In this document: positions 1 to 8,425 of the stretch, piece by piece
Position numbering within the stretch: position 1 is the first letter of the stretch
How the letters are laid out: each line of letters opens with the position of its first letter
NCBI GenBank assembly: GCA_002416125.1
Contig: DIBU01000020.1
Span: 78,788-138,328, forward strand
Source of the DNA: Halieaceae bacterium UBA5044
GTDB taxonomy: Bacteria > Pseudomonadota > Gammaproteobacteria > Pseudomonadales > Halieaceae
Direction: 5' to 3'
DNA: 59,541 bases
Made by a program: the position numbers and the translations under genes
Notes under the pieces: generated by a model
Told to the model about the DNA's origin: nothing
Database searches by the model: none
What the model saw: the letters and a program-made list of their open reading frames with translations, nothing else

Positions 1-1169
1 AACTGCAGGCCGCGGTTGGTGTATTTCTTGGCGATCGAAATCACCAGGCGCAGGTTGGCCTCGACCATTTCCTTCTTGGCGCGGCGCGCGCGGGCTTCGC
101 CCATGGACATGCGGCGGTTGATGTCCTTGATTTCGTTGACCGACAGCCCGCACTGCTCCTCGACCGCGATAATGCGGCGCTGCAGACGCAGGATGGTGTC
201 CTTCTGGGCCGTGAGTCGTGCGACGTAGTCTTTCTTGCCCCGGGTCTGGCGCGTAATCCACTTGAGGTCCGACTCGGACCCCTGAAAGGAGGTGATGAAG
301 TCCTTGCGGGGCATGCCGCAGTCGCGGACGGCAATGGTCATGATCTGGCGTTCCTGCTCACGGACAGAAGCCAGCACGTTGCGCGGCCCTTCCATCAGCG
401 GGTCAAAGACTCGAGGGGTCAGCTTGAAGAACTTGAACAGCTCGCCCAGCTTCTCCATCTCCTTGATGGCGGTCTTGTCGTTACGGCCCTTGGCAGCAAT
501 TGCCTTTTCGGTCTTGTTGAACTGGCGCTTGAGTGCCGTGAAGCGCTTCTTCGCCTCCACGGGATCGGGGCCCGACTCGGTTTCCTCGTCGGAGGTGTCG
601 GGTTCATTGCTGTTGCTCTCGGCGACTTCAGCGGCCGAAGGCACATGGTCGGCCGGGTCCAGGTAGCCAATCATCACGTCGCCCAGGCGGCGCTCTTCCC
701 GGGTCACCAGGTCGTACTCGTCCAGGATCTGCTTGACGGCACCCGGGTAGTGGGCGAGGGCCGCCATCAGTTCGCGAATACCCTCTTCGATGCGTTTGGC
801 GATGACGATTTCGCCTTCGCGGGTGAGCAGTTCCACGGTGCCCATCTCACGCATGTACATGCGTACGGGGTCGGTGGTGCGACCGGCTTCGGTTTCCACG
901 GCCGCGAGGGCCGCTGCAGCCTCGGCGGCGGCGATGTCATCCGCCGAGCTGTCGCCCTCCGTCATGAGCAGCTCATCGGCATCCGGCGCCACTTCAAACA
1001 CCTGGATGCCCATGTCGTTGATCATCTGGATGATGTCTTCAACCTGATCCGGATCGGAGATATCCTCGGGCAGGTGATCGTTGACCTCGGAGTAGGTCAG
1101 GTAGCCCTGATCCTTGCCACGGGCGATGAGATCCTTGAGCCGGGACTGCTGTTGGGCGGCGTTGGTCAT
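1..1169 (-). CDS. rpoD: RNA polymerase primary sigma factor RpoD (sigma-70), C-terminus cut by window edge
   Basis: Housekeeping sigma factor that directs RNA polymerase core to -10/-35 promoters. About 389 N-terminal residues are visible; the frame is open to position 1, so regions 2.2 to 4 lie outside the window. The start is the ATG read from 1169, with AAGGTG about 9 nt upstream. Translation begins MTNAAQQQSRLKDLIARGKD (region 1.1). It continues through DPVRMYMREMGTVELLTREG (region 1.2, near residue 96) and an acidic non-conserved region, and ends inside region 2.1 with EANLRLVISIAKKYTNRG. Last gene of the rpsU-yqeY-dnaG-rpoD operon. A consensus-like -10 hexamer lies in the gap after dnaG, so it may also have its own promoter. 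Identification is certain. Confidence 0.97.
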   Translation of the reverse strand, partial: MTNAAQQQSRLKDLIARGKDQGYLTYSEVNDHLPEDISDPDQVEDIIQMINDMGIQVFEVAPDADELLMTEGDSSADDIAAAEAAAALAAVETEAGRTTDPVRMYMREMGTVELLTREGEIVIAKRIEEGIRELMAALAHYPGAVKQILDEYDLVTREERRLGDVMIGYLDPADHVPSAAEVAESNSNEPDTSDEETESGPDPVEAKKRFTALKRQFNKTEKAIAAKGRNDKTAIKEMEKLGELFKFFKLTPRVFDPLMEGPRNVLASVREQERQIMTIAVRDCGMPRKDFITSFQGSESDLKWITRQTRGKKDYVARLTAQKDTILRLQRRIIAVEEQCGLSVNEIKDINRRMSMGEARARRAKKEMVEANLRLVISIAKKYTNRGLQ

Positions 1170-1214
1170 TCGGCAGACACCTTCGAATAAGATACAAAAA
1201 AAACGTAGCCGGAA

Positions 1215-1220
1215 ATTATA
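1215..1220 (-). promoter_or_regulatory. Candidate internal -10 box for rpoD
   Basis: On the minus strand a perfect TATAAT hexamer lies about 46 nt upstream of the rpoD start codon, in the dnaG-rpoD gap. It is framed by direct CCGGC/CCGG repeats. No good -35 hexamer is visible at 16-18 bp, so this is a candidate only. An internal promoter would let rpoD be transcribed separately from the upstream ribosomal and primase genes, as is known in other gammaproteobacteria. Confidence 0.4.
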
Positions 1221-1310
1221 GCCGGAACAGAGCCGACCCTCCAGTGCAATCCCCGGTATTAATTGGAGCGCCTTGGCGTGAGCGGTGCGAGGCTCAGGGC
1301 GGCCGGGCTG

Positions 1311-1382
1311 AGGGCTGTTGATCCGCTCGAGGCTTTTGTAGCGCTCAGGGCTGTTGAACCGCTCAGGGCTGTTGATCCACTC
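1311..1382. repeat. Four 18-bp tandem repeats between dnaG and rpoD
   Basis: Units at 1311-1328, 1329-1346, 1347-1364 and 1365-1382. Units 1, 3 and 4 are nearly identical (AGGGCTGTTGAWCCRCTC) and unit 2 is diverged. The last unit overlaps the dnaG stop codon. Because the unit is 18 bp, the copies keep the dnaG reading frame and place further in-frame TGA codons after the real stop. The array probably arose by slippage at the dnaG 3' end. Confidence 0.8.
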
Positions 1383-3228
1383 AAGGCTGCCGCTTCTTGC
1401 GGGCCTCATCCAGACGCTGTTTTTCCTTCAGCAAATCCCTGAGTTGTTGCTTGTCCGCTTCGCTCATCTCAGCGTAGTTGGTCGCTTTCAATTTGTCGAC
1501 TCGCGCCGACAATTCGCTGCGCTGGGGCAGCTGCGCCAGCGCTTCCACGGTGTCGATAAACTGCTGTTCGATCCCCTCGCGCGGAATCAGTCGCTCCTCC
1601 CCGGCCAGCCGGCTGAGCAGCTCACCTTCCGGTGTGCCATACCAGTGGCCCAGCAGCATGGCGGTGTTGGAATCCGGCCGCCGCTGCAGCAGTGCCAGTA
1701 GCTCGCGCAGCAGCACGATGTCCTCGCCCTCCAGGGCGGCGATGGCCGCAACCTCCACGCGGGCCGCGATGTCGGGCTGGTGCAGCAGCAGGGCGATGGC
1801 CGCCTGGGCCAGGTTGCTGTAGCCCAGCGCTGCGCGGCCGCTGGGATTGCGGCGCTTGGGCCCGCCGCCCTCGTGTTGCTCTTCTGGCGCATTGTTGGTC
1901 GGCCCAGGCGCGGCTGCGGGTGGTGGTGCCTCCAGGTGCATGAGCTCTGCAACGGTCAACCCGGTTCGCTCGGCGAGTGAGCGGAACATGAGCTGGCGAA
2001 ACACGCCCTCGGGCAGCTGGCGCAGCCACGGCAGGGCGAGCTTGCTGAGGCGCGCGCGTCCCTCCAGGGTGGTGGTGTCTAGGTCTTCGCTCACGGCCTC
2101 GAAGAGGAAGGTCTCCAGGGGGGTCGCGCGCCTGACCAGTTCACGGAAGGCGTCACTGCCCACTTTGCGCACCAGGGTGTCCGGGTCCTCGCCTTCATCG
2201 AGAAACAGGAAACGTGCCTGCCGCCCATCCTCCATGCAGGGGAGCGCTGCTTCCAGCGCGCGCAGCGCCGCCTTGCGCCCGGCGGCATCGCCATCGAAAC
2301 AGAATACGACCTCGGGCGTCAGCCGATACAGGCGCTCCAGATGCGCCTGGCTGGTCGCGGTACCCAGGGTCGCGGTGGCCTGGGTGATGTCGTGCTGGGC
2401 CAGCGCGATCACGTCCATATAGCCCTCTACGACCAGCACCCGATCCAGCTTGCGGTTGGCCTGGCGTGCCTGGTAGAGGCCATACAGCTCGCGGCCCTTG
2501 GAGAAAATGGGCGTCTCCGGGGAGTTCAGGTACTTGGGTTTGTCGTCGCCAAGCACCCGCCCGCCGAACGCGATGATGCGGCCGCGCTGGTCGCGAATCG
2601 GAAACATCACGCGATCGCGGAAGCGATCGTAGGTGCGCCCTGCCTCGTTCTGCACCAGCATCCCGGTTTCGAGCAGCCATTTGCGCTGTTCCTCGCTGTC
2701 ACCGAGGGCCTGCAGCAGGTTGTCCCAGCCCGGCGGGGCGAATCCCAGGTCAAAGCGTTTGGCAATTTCGCCGGTGAGTCCGCGCTGCTTCAGGTAGTCC
2801 ACGGCGCGGTGCGCCTCGGGGTGGCTGCGCAGCTGCTTCTGGTAGTAGCGCGCGGCCTGTTCCAGCAGGGCGTACAGCGGTTTGCCGGTTTCCTCCCTGC
2901 CCGGCTGGGGGCTGCCGGGCCGTGTCTGCTCCCGCGGCACTTCCAGGCCGAGGCTGCTGGCCAGCGTTTCCACCGCCTGGGGGAAATCCACGTTCTCGTA
3001 GTCCATGACGAAGCCGAGGGCGTTGCCGCCGGCACCGCAGCCAAAGCAGTAGTAGAACTGCTTGTCGGGGTTGACGCTGAAGGAGGGGGTTTTCTCCTCG
3101 TGGAAGGGGCAGCGGGCGCTGTAGTTCTTGCCGGTTTTTTTCAGTTTCACCCGGCGGTCGATCACCTCCACGATGTCCACGCGGTCGAGCAGATCGTCGA
3201 GGAACTTTTGTGGAATGCGTCCGGCCAT
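1381..3228 (-). CDS. dnaG: DNA primase DnaG
   Basis: Synthesises the RNA primers for lagging-strand replication. 615 aa, slightly longer than the E. coli enzyme (581). The N-terminal zinc ribbon has C40, H43, C61 and C64 (CPFHEEKTPSF ... YYCFGCG). The central TOPRIM domain shows VLVVEGYMDVIAL (near 265) and CFDGDAAGRKAALRA (near 310). The C-terminal third, after a Pro/Ala/Gly-rich linker near 435-470, should bind the DnaB helicase. The start is the ATG at 3228; the ribosome site is weak. Third gene of the macromolecular synthesis operon, 130 nt after yqeY and 211 nt before rpoD. Confidence 0.97.
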   Translation of the reverse strand: MAGRIPQKFLDDLLDRVDIVEVIDRRVKLKKTGKNYSARCPFHEEKTPSFSVNPDKQFYYCFGCGAGGNALGFVMDYENVDFPQAVETLASSLGLEVPREQTRPGSPQPGREETGKPLYALLEQAARYYQKQLRSHPEAHRAVDYLKQRGLTGEIAKRFDLGFAPPGWDNLLQALGDSEEQRKWLLETGMLVQNEAGRTYDRFRDRVMFPIRDQRGRIIAFGGRVLGDDKPKYLNSPETPIFSKGRELYGLYQARQANRKLDRVLVVEGYMDVIALAQHDITQATATLGTATSQAHLERLYRLTPEVVFCFDGDAAGRKAALRALEAALPCMEDGRQARFLFLDEGEDPDTLVRKVGSDAFRELVRRATPLETFLFEAVSEDLDTTTLEGRARLSKLALPWLRQLPEGVFRQLMFRSLAERTGLTVAELMHLEAPPPAAAPGPTNNAPEEQHEGGGPKRRNPSGRAALGYSNLAQAAIALLLHQPDIAARVEVAAIAALEGEDIVLLRELLALLQRRPDSNTAMLLGHWYGTPEGELLSRLAGEERLIPREGIEQQFIDTVEALAQLPQRSELSARVDKLKATNYAEMSEADKQQLRDLLKEKQRLDEARKKRQP

Positions 3229-3246
3229 GGAAGATCAGCGATACTC

Positions 3247-3252
3247 AGTATA
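3247..3252 (-). promoter_or_regulatory. Candidate -10 box just upstream of dnaG
   Basis: Minus-strand TATACT 19 nt before the dnaG ATG. No convincing -35 hexamer is seen at normal spacing. It could be a secondary promoter inside the operon, or chance. Confidence 0.25.
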
Positions 3253-3309
3253 CCCGGCCATTGAAGCACGGCGCCGGAGGCTTGTCAGCGGTTAGCGGCG
3301 TGGGGACTG

Positions 3310-3325
3310 CGATGCGGCAGCATCG
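3310..3325 (-). other. Perfect 6-bp hairpin in the yqeY-dnaG gap
   Basis: CGATGC, 4-nt loop, GCATCG. It lies where E. coli has an attenuating terminator and RNA-processing site ahead of dnaG, but no U-run follows it here. It may be a processing or pausing structure. The structure is seen directly; the role is inferred. Confidence 0.3.
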
Positions 3326-3358
3326 ACGCGCATGGAGGGCGGGCCGGCAGGCCACCGG

Positions 3359-3814
3359 TCAGGCGGTCAGGCGCGCCTTCACCAGCTTGCTGACCGCGCC
3401 CACGTCGGCGCGGCCCTGCAGCTGGGGTTTGAGCTCGGCCATCACGGCGCCCATGGCCTGCATGCCGCTGCCTTCAGCGCGACCGATGGCGGCATTGATC
3501 AGTTCGTCAAGCTCGGCTTCACTGAGCGGGCTGGGCAGGAATTCCTGGATGACCGCGATTTCCCGTTCTTCCTGGGCTGCGAGCTCGGGGCGTTCCGCGG
3601 CGTGGTATTGCTGCGCCGAATCGCGACGCTGCTTGATCATCTTGTCGAGGACGGCGAGGGCGCGCGCGTCATCGATCTCGATGCGCTCGTCAACCTCAAT
3701 CCGCTTGAACTCCGACTGAATCAGCCGGATGGTGCCCAGGCGTTCCTTGTCACGGGCCTTCATGGCCGCTTTCATGGCGGCCTTGATGGTTTCTACAAGT
3801 GTGGTGCTGCTCAT
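3359..3814 (-). CDS. yqeY: GatB/YqeY domain protein
   Basis: 151 aa, the normal length for stand-alone YqeY proteins. These share the helical tail domain of the GatB amidotransferase subunit and are thought to bind tRNA; the exact role is not established. Recognised by MSSTTLVETIKAAMKAAMKA at the start, the LGTIRLIQSEFKRIEVDERI segment, a QRRDSAQQYHAAERPELAAQ segment and the EEREIAVIQEFLPSPLSEAE segment. It sits between rpsU (gap 34 nt) and dnaG in the same direction, the usual position in Pseudomonas-like genomes. Confidence 0.9.
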   Translation of the reverse strand: MSSTTLVETIKAAMKAAMKARDKERLGTIRLIQSEFKRIEVDERIEIDDARALAVLDKMIKQRRDSAQQYHAAERPELAAQEEREIAVIQEFLPSPLSEAELDELINAAIGRAEGSGMQAMGAVMAELKPQLQGRADVGAVSKLVKARLTA

Positions 3815-3848
3815 GGGCTGGGCTGCCTGTGTGCTGCCTGGCAGGGAA

Positions 3849-4064
3849 TCAATACAGGCGGACGCGCTTGCGATTTTCCCGGGACAGCTTCTTCAGGTGG
3901 CGCTTGACGGCGGCAGCCGCGGCGCGCTTGCGGGTCGTGGTGGGCTTTTCGTAGTGCTCGCGCTTGCGCACTTCAGCCAGTACGCCAGCCTTTTCACAGG
4001 AGCGCTTGAAACGGCGCAGGGCGACGTCAAAGGGCTCGTTTTCCTTCAGTTTGATATGCGGCAT
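3849..4064 (-). CDS. rpsU: 30S ribosomal protein S21
   Basis: 71 aa, the family's exact length, very basic (MPHIKLKENEPFDVALRRFK at the start, RENRKRVRLY at the end). S21 helps the 30S subunit engage mRNA near the anti-Shine-Dalgarno region. The start at 4064 is preceded by AGGTAAAGAG. An upstream in-frame extension is possible but does not resemble S21. First gene of the operon, with a strong promoter 75-103 nt upstream. Confidence 0.97.
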   Translation of the reverse strand: MPHIKLKENEPFDVALRRFKRSCEKAGVLAEVRKREHYEKPTTTRKRAAAAAVKRHLKKLSRENRKRVRLY

Positions 4065-4138
4065 TAACTCTTTACCTGTTTCGTCTGTTCGTGGCCTGCA
4101 CGCCCGCTGCCGGGGCGTTGAACCGTAAAAGGTCGCGC

Positions 4139-4167
4139 ATTCTATACCCATGTAGCGGCATTTGCAA
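4139..4167 (-). promoter_or_regulatory. Sigma-70 promoter of the rpsU-yqeY-dnaG-rpoD operon
   Basis: Minus strand -35 TTGCAA (4162-4167), 17-bp spacer, -10 TAGAAT (4139-4144). Predicted transcription start is near 4132, giving a leader of about 68 nt before rpsU. Spacing and hexamers are close to consensus. Confidence 0.7.
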
Positions 4168-4174
4168 AGCCCGA

Positions 4175-4208
4175 GACGCGCAGTCCGTGACGCGCAGTCC
4201 GTGACGCG
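4175..4208. repeat. 14-bp tandem repeat in the rpsU-tsaD gap
   Basis: Two perfect copies of GACGCGCAGTCCGT (4175-4188, 4189-4202) followed by six bases of a third copy. It lies immediately upstream of the rpsU promoter and between the two divergent genes. Short, probably slippage-derived. Confidence 0.7.
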
Positions 4209-4297
4209 TCGCCCGGGAAATCCGGAGGGCCTGTCCAGCCTCGCACCCCCCGGCACAACCCGGTATTATCCCACGCTGCAAATATCATGGAGCCCTC

Positions 4298-5323
4298 ATG
4301 CGAATTCTGGGCCTGGAAACTTCCTGCGACGAGACCGGCGTGGCCATTTTTGACACCGGGCGCGGCCTGCTGGCGCACGCCCTGTTCAGTCAGGTCGACA
4401 TACACGTGGAATACGGTGGCGTGGTCCCCGAGTTGGCCTCCCGCGACCATGTGCGCAAGACACTGCCGCTGGTGCACCAGGTGTTGGGGGAGGCGGGCCT
4501 GAGCCCGGCAGACCTGGATGGCGTGGCCTATACGGCGGGGCCGGGACTGGTCGGTGCCCTGATGGTGGGAGCCACGCTGGCGCAGACGCTGGCCTGGGCC
4601 TGGAACATCCCGGCCCTGGGCGTGCACCACATGGAGGGCCATCTGCTGGCACCCATGCTGGAGGAGGAACACCCGGCATACCCCTTTGTGGCGCTGCTGG
4701 TATCCGGGGGCCACACGCAGCTGGTGCGGGTCGACGGCATCGGCCGCTACCGTCTGTTGGGAGAATCACTGGACGATGCTGCCGGTGAAGCCTTCGACAA
4801 GGCGGCCAAGATGCTCGGCCTGCCTTACCCCGGTGGCCCGCATATCGCCCGGCTCGCCGAATCCGGCAACGCCACCCGCTTCGATTTTCCGCGACCCATG
4901 GTCAATCGCCCGGGTCTCGATTTCAGCTTCAGCGGCCTGAAAACCTTCACGCTCAACACCGTGAATGCCTGCCGGGAGGAGAGTGGCCTGAGCGCTCAGG
5001 ACAAGTGTGACATTGCCCGCGCCTTCGAGGAGGCCGTGGTTGCCACGCTGGTGATCAAGTGTCGCCGGGCGCTGGAACAGGAGGGCCTGTCCACGCTGGT
5101 CATGGCCGGTGGCGTCAGCGCCAATCGCAATCTGCGCGCGCAGTTGCAGTCCGCACTCGGCAAAACCGGGGCACGCGTCTTCTACCCGGCACCCCAGTTC
5201 TGTACCGATAATGGTGCGATGATCGCCTTTGCCGGGGCCCAGCGTCTGGCGGCGGGTCAGGTGGACGGCCCCTTGGCGACCGTGCGCCCCCGCTGGCCAA
5301 TGACCGAACTCCCGCCGCTCTAG
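4298..5323 (+). CDS. tsaD: tRNA N6-threonylcarbamoyladenosine transferase TsaD
   Basis: Catalytic subunit that transfers the threonylcarbamoyl group to A37 of ANN-decoding tRNAs, working with TsaB, TsaC and TsaE (not in this window). 341 aa. Shows the ASKHA fold start LGLETSCDETGVAIFD, the metal-binding HxxxH pair at H111/H115 (VHHMEGH) and the nucleotide-binding segments AGPGLVGALMVG and FAGAQRL. The ATG at 4298 has GGAG 6 nt upstream; TATTAT at 4264-4269 may be its -10 box. Divergent from rpsU, as in many gammaproteobacteria. Confidence 0.97.
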   Translation: MRILGLETSCDETGVAIFDTGRGLLAHALFSQVDIHVEYGGVVPELASRDHVRKTLPLVHQVLGEAGLSPADLDGVAYTAGPGLVGALMVGATLAQTLAWAWNIPALGVHHMEGHLLAPMLEEEHPAYPFVALLVSGGHTQLVRVDGIGRYRLLGESLDDAAGEAFDKAAKMLGLPYPGGPHIARLAESGNATRFDFPRPMVNRPGLDFSFSGLKTFTLNTVNACREESGLSAQDKCDIARAFEEAVVATLVIKCRRALEQEGLSTLVMAGGVSANRNLRAQLQSALGKTGARVFYPAPQFCTDNGAMIAFAGAQRLAAGQVDGPLATVRPRWPMTELPPL

Positions 5324-5454
5324 GGAGTCCGTGGCAGCGGTGTCGGCTGGTCGGGCGCCGCCGATGCCAGTATCATGCGCCACTGCTCAGTGAAGGCCTG
5401 GATTATGTCCCGAGATACGTGTCGCCGCCCCGCTGCGGCGCAGGAACGGCCGCC

Positions 5455-5817
5455 GTGGTAGATATTGTCTTTATTCGTGAATTGCGCGCGGATGCCGTGA
5501 TCGGCGTCTACGACTGGGAGCGCGGAATCCGGCAAACCCTGCTTATCGACCTGGAAATGGCCTGGGACAATCGCCCCGCCGCACAGGGGGATGATCTGTC
5601 CCGCGCACTGGATTATGCCGCGGTGTCCCGGCGGGTGATCGATTGGGTGGAGGCCTCGCGCTGCGAGCTGCTGGAGACGCTTGCTGAGGAGCTTGCCGAG
5701 CAGGTGCTTGGCGGCTTCGATGTGCCGTGGTTGCGCCTGCGTCTGTGCAAGCCGGGGGCAGTGCTGCAGGCGCGCGACGTCGGTGTGCTGATCGAGCGCG
5801 GGGTAAGCCCGGCGTGA
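5455..5817 (+). CDS. folB: Dihydroneopterin aldolase FolB
   Basis: Converts 7,8-dihydroneopterin to 6-hydroxymethyl-7,8-dihydropterin in folate synthesis. 120 aa with a GTG start at 5455, chosen because AGGAA lies about 9 nt upstream and VDIVFIRELRADAVIGVYDW matches the family N-terminus; an upstream extension to 5419 lacks homology. Also shows DYAAVSRRVIDWVE and the LCKPGAV segment carrying the conserved lysine. It is coupled to folK, the next enzyme of the pathway, by a GTGA overlap. The plsY gene that often sits between tsaD and folB is absent. Confidence 0.94.
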   Translation: MVDIVFIRELRADAVIGVYDWERGIRQTLLIDLEMAWDNRPAAQGDDLSRALDYAAVSRRVIDWVEASRCELLETLAEELAEQVLGGFDVPWLRLRLCKPGAVLQARDVGVLIERGVSPA

Positions 5818-6329
5818 CCCGTGTTTTTCTTGGCCTGGGCAGCAATATCGAGCGTGAACGCTATCTTGTTGCAGGGCTGGATGCGCTGCAGGCGCTCTTT
5901 GGCGCCCTGGAACTCTCACCTGTGTACGACAGTGCCGCCATCGGCTTTGACGGACAACCCTTCCTGAATATGGTTGTTGCGGTTGAGACCCGATTGCCGC
6001 TGGCCGACATGGCGACTCGCCTGCGCGCCATCGAGACCGAGCACGGTCGCCCGCTGAATGCGACCCGCTTCTCCGCCCGGCAGCTGGACATCGATATTCT
6101 CACCTACGGCGATCTGGTGGGCGAGCACCACGGCATCAGCCTCCCCCGCGGGGAGATACTGGAAAACGCCTTTGTGTTGCGCCCCCTGGCCGAGTTGGCA
6201 CCGGCGCACCGGCATCCCGCTACCGGTTCGAGCTACGCCGAGCTGTGGCGCGCGTTTCGGCAGGACAGCCAGGCGCTGAAGCGGGTGGACTTTGCCTGGC
6301 GCGGGCGCTGGATATCCCGCGCCGAGTGA
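5814..6329 (+). CDS. folK: 2-amino-4-hydroxy-6-hydroxymethyldihydropteridine pyrophosphokinase FolK
   Basis: Transfers pyrophosphate from ATP to hydroxymethyl-dihydropterin, the step after FolB. 171 aa from a GTG start that overlaps the folB stop (GTGA), implying translational coupling. Motifs: VFLGLGSNIERE at the N-terminus, and RFSARQLDIDILTYGD with the two metal-binding aspartates. A longer in-frame reading into folB exists but the homology starts at TRVFLGLGSN. Confidence 0.95.
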   Translation: MTRVFLGLGSNIERERYLVAGLDALQALFGALELSPVYDSAAIGFDGQPFLNMVVAVETRLPLADMATRLRAIETEHGRPLNATRFSARQLDIDILTYGDLVGEHHGISLPRGEILENAFVLRPLAELAPAHRHPATGSSYAELWRAFRQDSQALKRVDFAWRGRWISRAE

Positions 6330-6353
6330 ATACGCCGGGCGCGCTGCGCCGCC

Positions 6354-7583
6354 TCAATCGGCGGGTGTTGTGCGCATGGCGTCCAGCAGGCGGATCTGTT
6401 CCGCCGCCAGCGCCTCGCCCAGTGCCTTGCCAGCAAGCCCCTGCGCCACGAACACCTCGGCGCTGACCGATCTCGCCCTGCGCAGCGCCTCGCGCAGGTA
6501 GGCCGCCTGGGGATAGGGGCGCTGCTCGCTGCCCGCACGACCGCGGGCGTCGGCCTCGCAGGCCTGCAGAAATGCCTCGAACCGCTGTGGCTGACGCAGG
6601 GCGCCGGTTCCACGCAGCAGCTTCAACAGTGTCTTGCCTCGCAGCTCTTGCGCCCGATGGCAGAGCAGGTGGAACTCGCAGACCTGTAGCGCCAGGTCCC
6701 GGTACTGGTTGGGTGCGCGCAGGCGCTGGCAGACATCGCGCACCAGCGACAGCCCACGCTGCTCATGTGCGATGTGTCGTGGCCACTCGGCTTCCGGCGT
6801 TATGCCCTTGCCCAGGTCGTGCAGCAGGGCCGCAAAGCGCACATCCGCGGCGGGGGTGAGGCGGGCTGCCTGCTGCAACACCATCAGGGTGTGCAGGCCG
6901 GTATCCACTTCCGGATGATACTGCGGGCTTTGCGGTACGCCGAACAGCCTGTCGACCTCCGGCAGCAGTGCGCGCAGCGCGCCGCAGTCGCGCAGTACCG
7001 TGATGAAGGTCTCGGGGCTGCGTTCAGCGAGTGCTCTCTGCATCTCGATCCAGACGCGCTCCGCCGGCAGGTGCTCCAGTTCACCCTGGTTGACGATGTC
7101 CGTCATCAACGCCAGCGTCTCCGCTGCAACGGTAAAGCCGAGGTGCGCGTAGCGGGCGGCGAAGCGCGCTGTGCGCAGCACCCGCAGTGGGTCCTCCACA
7201 AAGGCTCCGGACACATGGCGCAGCACCCGCTGGCGCAGGTCCCGCTGGCCACCGTAGGGGTCGATGATCTGCCCGGTTGCGTCGCGGGCCATCGCGTTGA
7301 TCGTCAGGTCGCGGCGCAGCAGGTCCTCTTCCAGCGTGACTGCGGGATCGCAGTGCACTACAAAGCCGGTATAGCCGTGGCCCTGCTTGCGTTCTGTGCG
7401 CGCCAGGGCGTGTTCTTCCTTGGTTTCCGGGTGCAGGAAGACGGGGAAGTCCTTGCCCACTTGCTGATAGCCCAGGGCCAGCAGGGTCTCCGGTGTTGCC
7501 CCCACCACCACCCAGTCGCGCTCGCTGCAGGGGTAGTCGAGCAGGGCATCGCGCACGGCACCGCCGACCAGGTAGGTTTTCAC
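6354..7583 (-). CDS. cca: CCA-adding enzyme (multifunctional, with HD domain)
   Basis: Adds or repairs the 3'-CCA of tRNAs. 409 aa, matching the E. coli-type enzyme (412). Nucleotidyltransferase head: YLVGGAVRDALLD, SERDWVVVGA, RRDLTINAMARD. The HD phosphohydrolase tail is present (FAALLHDLGKG near 255), so it should also have 2',3'-cyclic phosphodiesterase activity. GTG start at 7583 overlaps the apaH stop (GTGA); a longer reading to 7664 runs out of homology. Convergent with folK. Confidence 0.96.
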   Translation of the reverse strand: MKTYLVGGAVRDALLDYPCSERDWVVVGATPETLLALGYQQVGKDFPVFLHPETKEEHALARTERKQGHGYTGFVVHCDPAVTLEEDLLRRDLTINAMARDATGQIIDPYGGQRDLRQRVLRHVSGAFVEDPLRVLRTARFAARYAHLGFTVAAETLALMTDIVNQGELEHLPAERVWIEMQRALAERSPETFITVLRDCGALRALLPEVDRLFGVPQSPQYHPEVDTGLHTLMVLQQAARLTPAADVRFAALLHDLGKGITPEAEWPRHIAHEQRGLSLVRDVCQRLRAPNQYRDLALQVCEFHLLCHRAQELRGKTLLKLLRGTGALRQPQRFEAFLQACEADARGRAGSEQRPYPQAAYLREALRRARSVSAEVFVAQGLAGKALGEALAAEQIRLLDAMRTTPAD

Positions 7584-8416
7584 GCCCGACAGCGTCCGTT
7601 CTTGCAGGCGCAGGAGGTGCGCTCGCCAGTGTCCAGGTTGTACAGGGTCATGGCGCCGCCCCACACGCAGCCCGTGTCGAGGCCAATGGTGTTCGGGCTG
7701 TCGGTAACGCCCTCTATCGAGGCCCAGTGACCGAAAATGATCCTGTCGCCCGCGGTTTTGCGCTTCTTGTGGCTGAACCAGGGGGAGACCTTCTTGCTGT
7801 CGCCTTCCGGTCGCGGGTTGGGAACGGGGCCCTTGCTCAGCAGGTCGAGCACGCCCTTCTTGGTGCAGTAGCGCATGCGCGTAAGATAGTTGGTGATCAC
7901 CCGCAGCCGCTCCATGCCCTGCAGCTCATCGGACCAGACCGCCGGCTCGTTACCGTACATTGCCGCCAGGAACGTGATGCAATCGGGGCTCTGCAATACG
8001 GCCTCCACTTCCCAGGCGCGGTGCATGGCGTCTTCCACGCTCCACTGCGGCGGAATGCCCGCATGCACCATGGTGTAGCCGTGTTCGTAGTGCAGCAGCG
8101 GTCGGTGCGTCAGCCAGTTGAGCAGCTTGTCCCGGTCCGGTGCGGCGAGAATCTTGTCCAGCGTGTCGGAGGGCGAGGGTGCGCGCACACCGGCCGCAAC
8201 CGCCAGCAGGTGCAGGTCATGGTTGCCCAGCACCATGACCAGGTTGTCGCGCATGTCATACAGGAAACGCAGGGTTTTCAGACACTTGGGGCCGCGGTTG
8301 ACGATGTCGCCAACCGACCACAGGGTGTCGCGATCGGGGTTGAACTGCACGCGCTTGAGCAGGTGTTTCAGGGGCTGCAGGCATCCCTGTATGTCACCAA
8401 CTGCATAGATCGCCAC
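7580..8416 (-). CDS. apaH: Diadenosine tetraphosphatase ApaH (symmetrical)
   Basis: Hydrolyses Ap4A to two ADP and also removes Np4 RNA caps in bacteria. 278 aa with the metallophosphoesterase motifs MAIYAVGDIQGCLQPL, GDIVNRGPKCLKTL, VLGNHDLHLLA and TMVHAGIPPQWS. Lies 9 nt after apaG and overlaps cca by 4 nt, in the conserved rsmA-apaG-apaH order. Confidence 0.97.
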   Translation of the reverse strand: MAIYAVGDIQGCLQPLKHLLKRVQFNPDRDTLWSVGDIVNRGPKCLKTLRFLYDMRDNLVMVLGNHDLHLLAVAAGVRAPSPSDTLDKILAAPDRDKLLNWLTHRPLLHYEHGYTMVHAGIPPQWSVEDAMHRAWEVEAVLQSPDCITFLAAMYGNEPAVWSDELQGMERLRVITNYLTRMRYCTKKGVLDLLSKGPVPNPRPEGDSKKVSPWFSHKKRKTAGDRIIFGHWASIEGVTDSPNTIGLDTGCVWGGAMTLYNLDTGERTSCACKNGRCRA

Positions 8417-8425
8417 AGCGGCTAC

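Noticed and set aside
645..1190. 181-codon plus-strand frame opposite rpoD
   Set aside because: It is a shadow of the high-GC rpoD reading frame, His/Gly/Val-rich with no domain, and rpoD is certain on the other strand.
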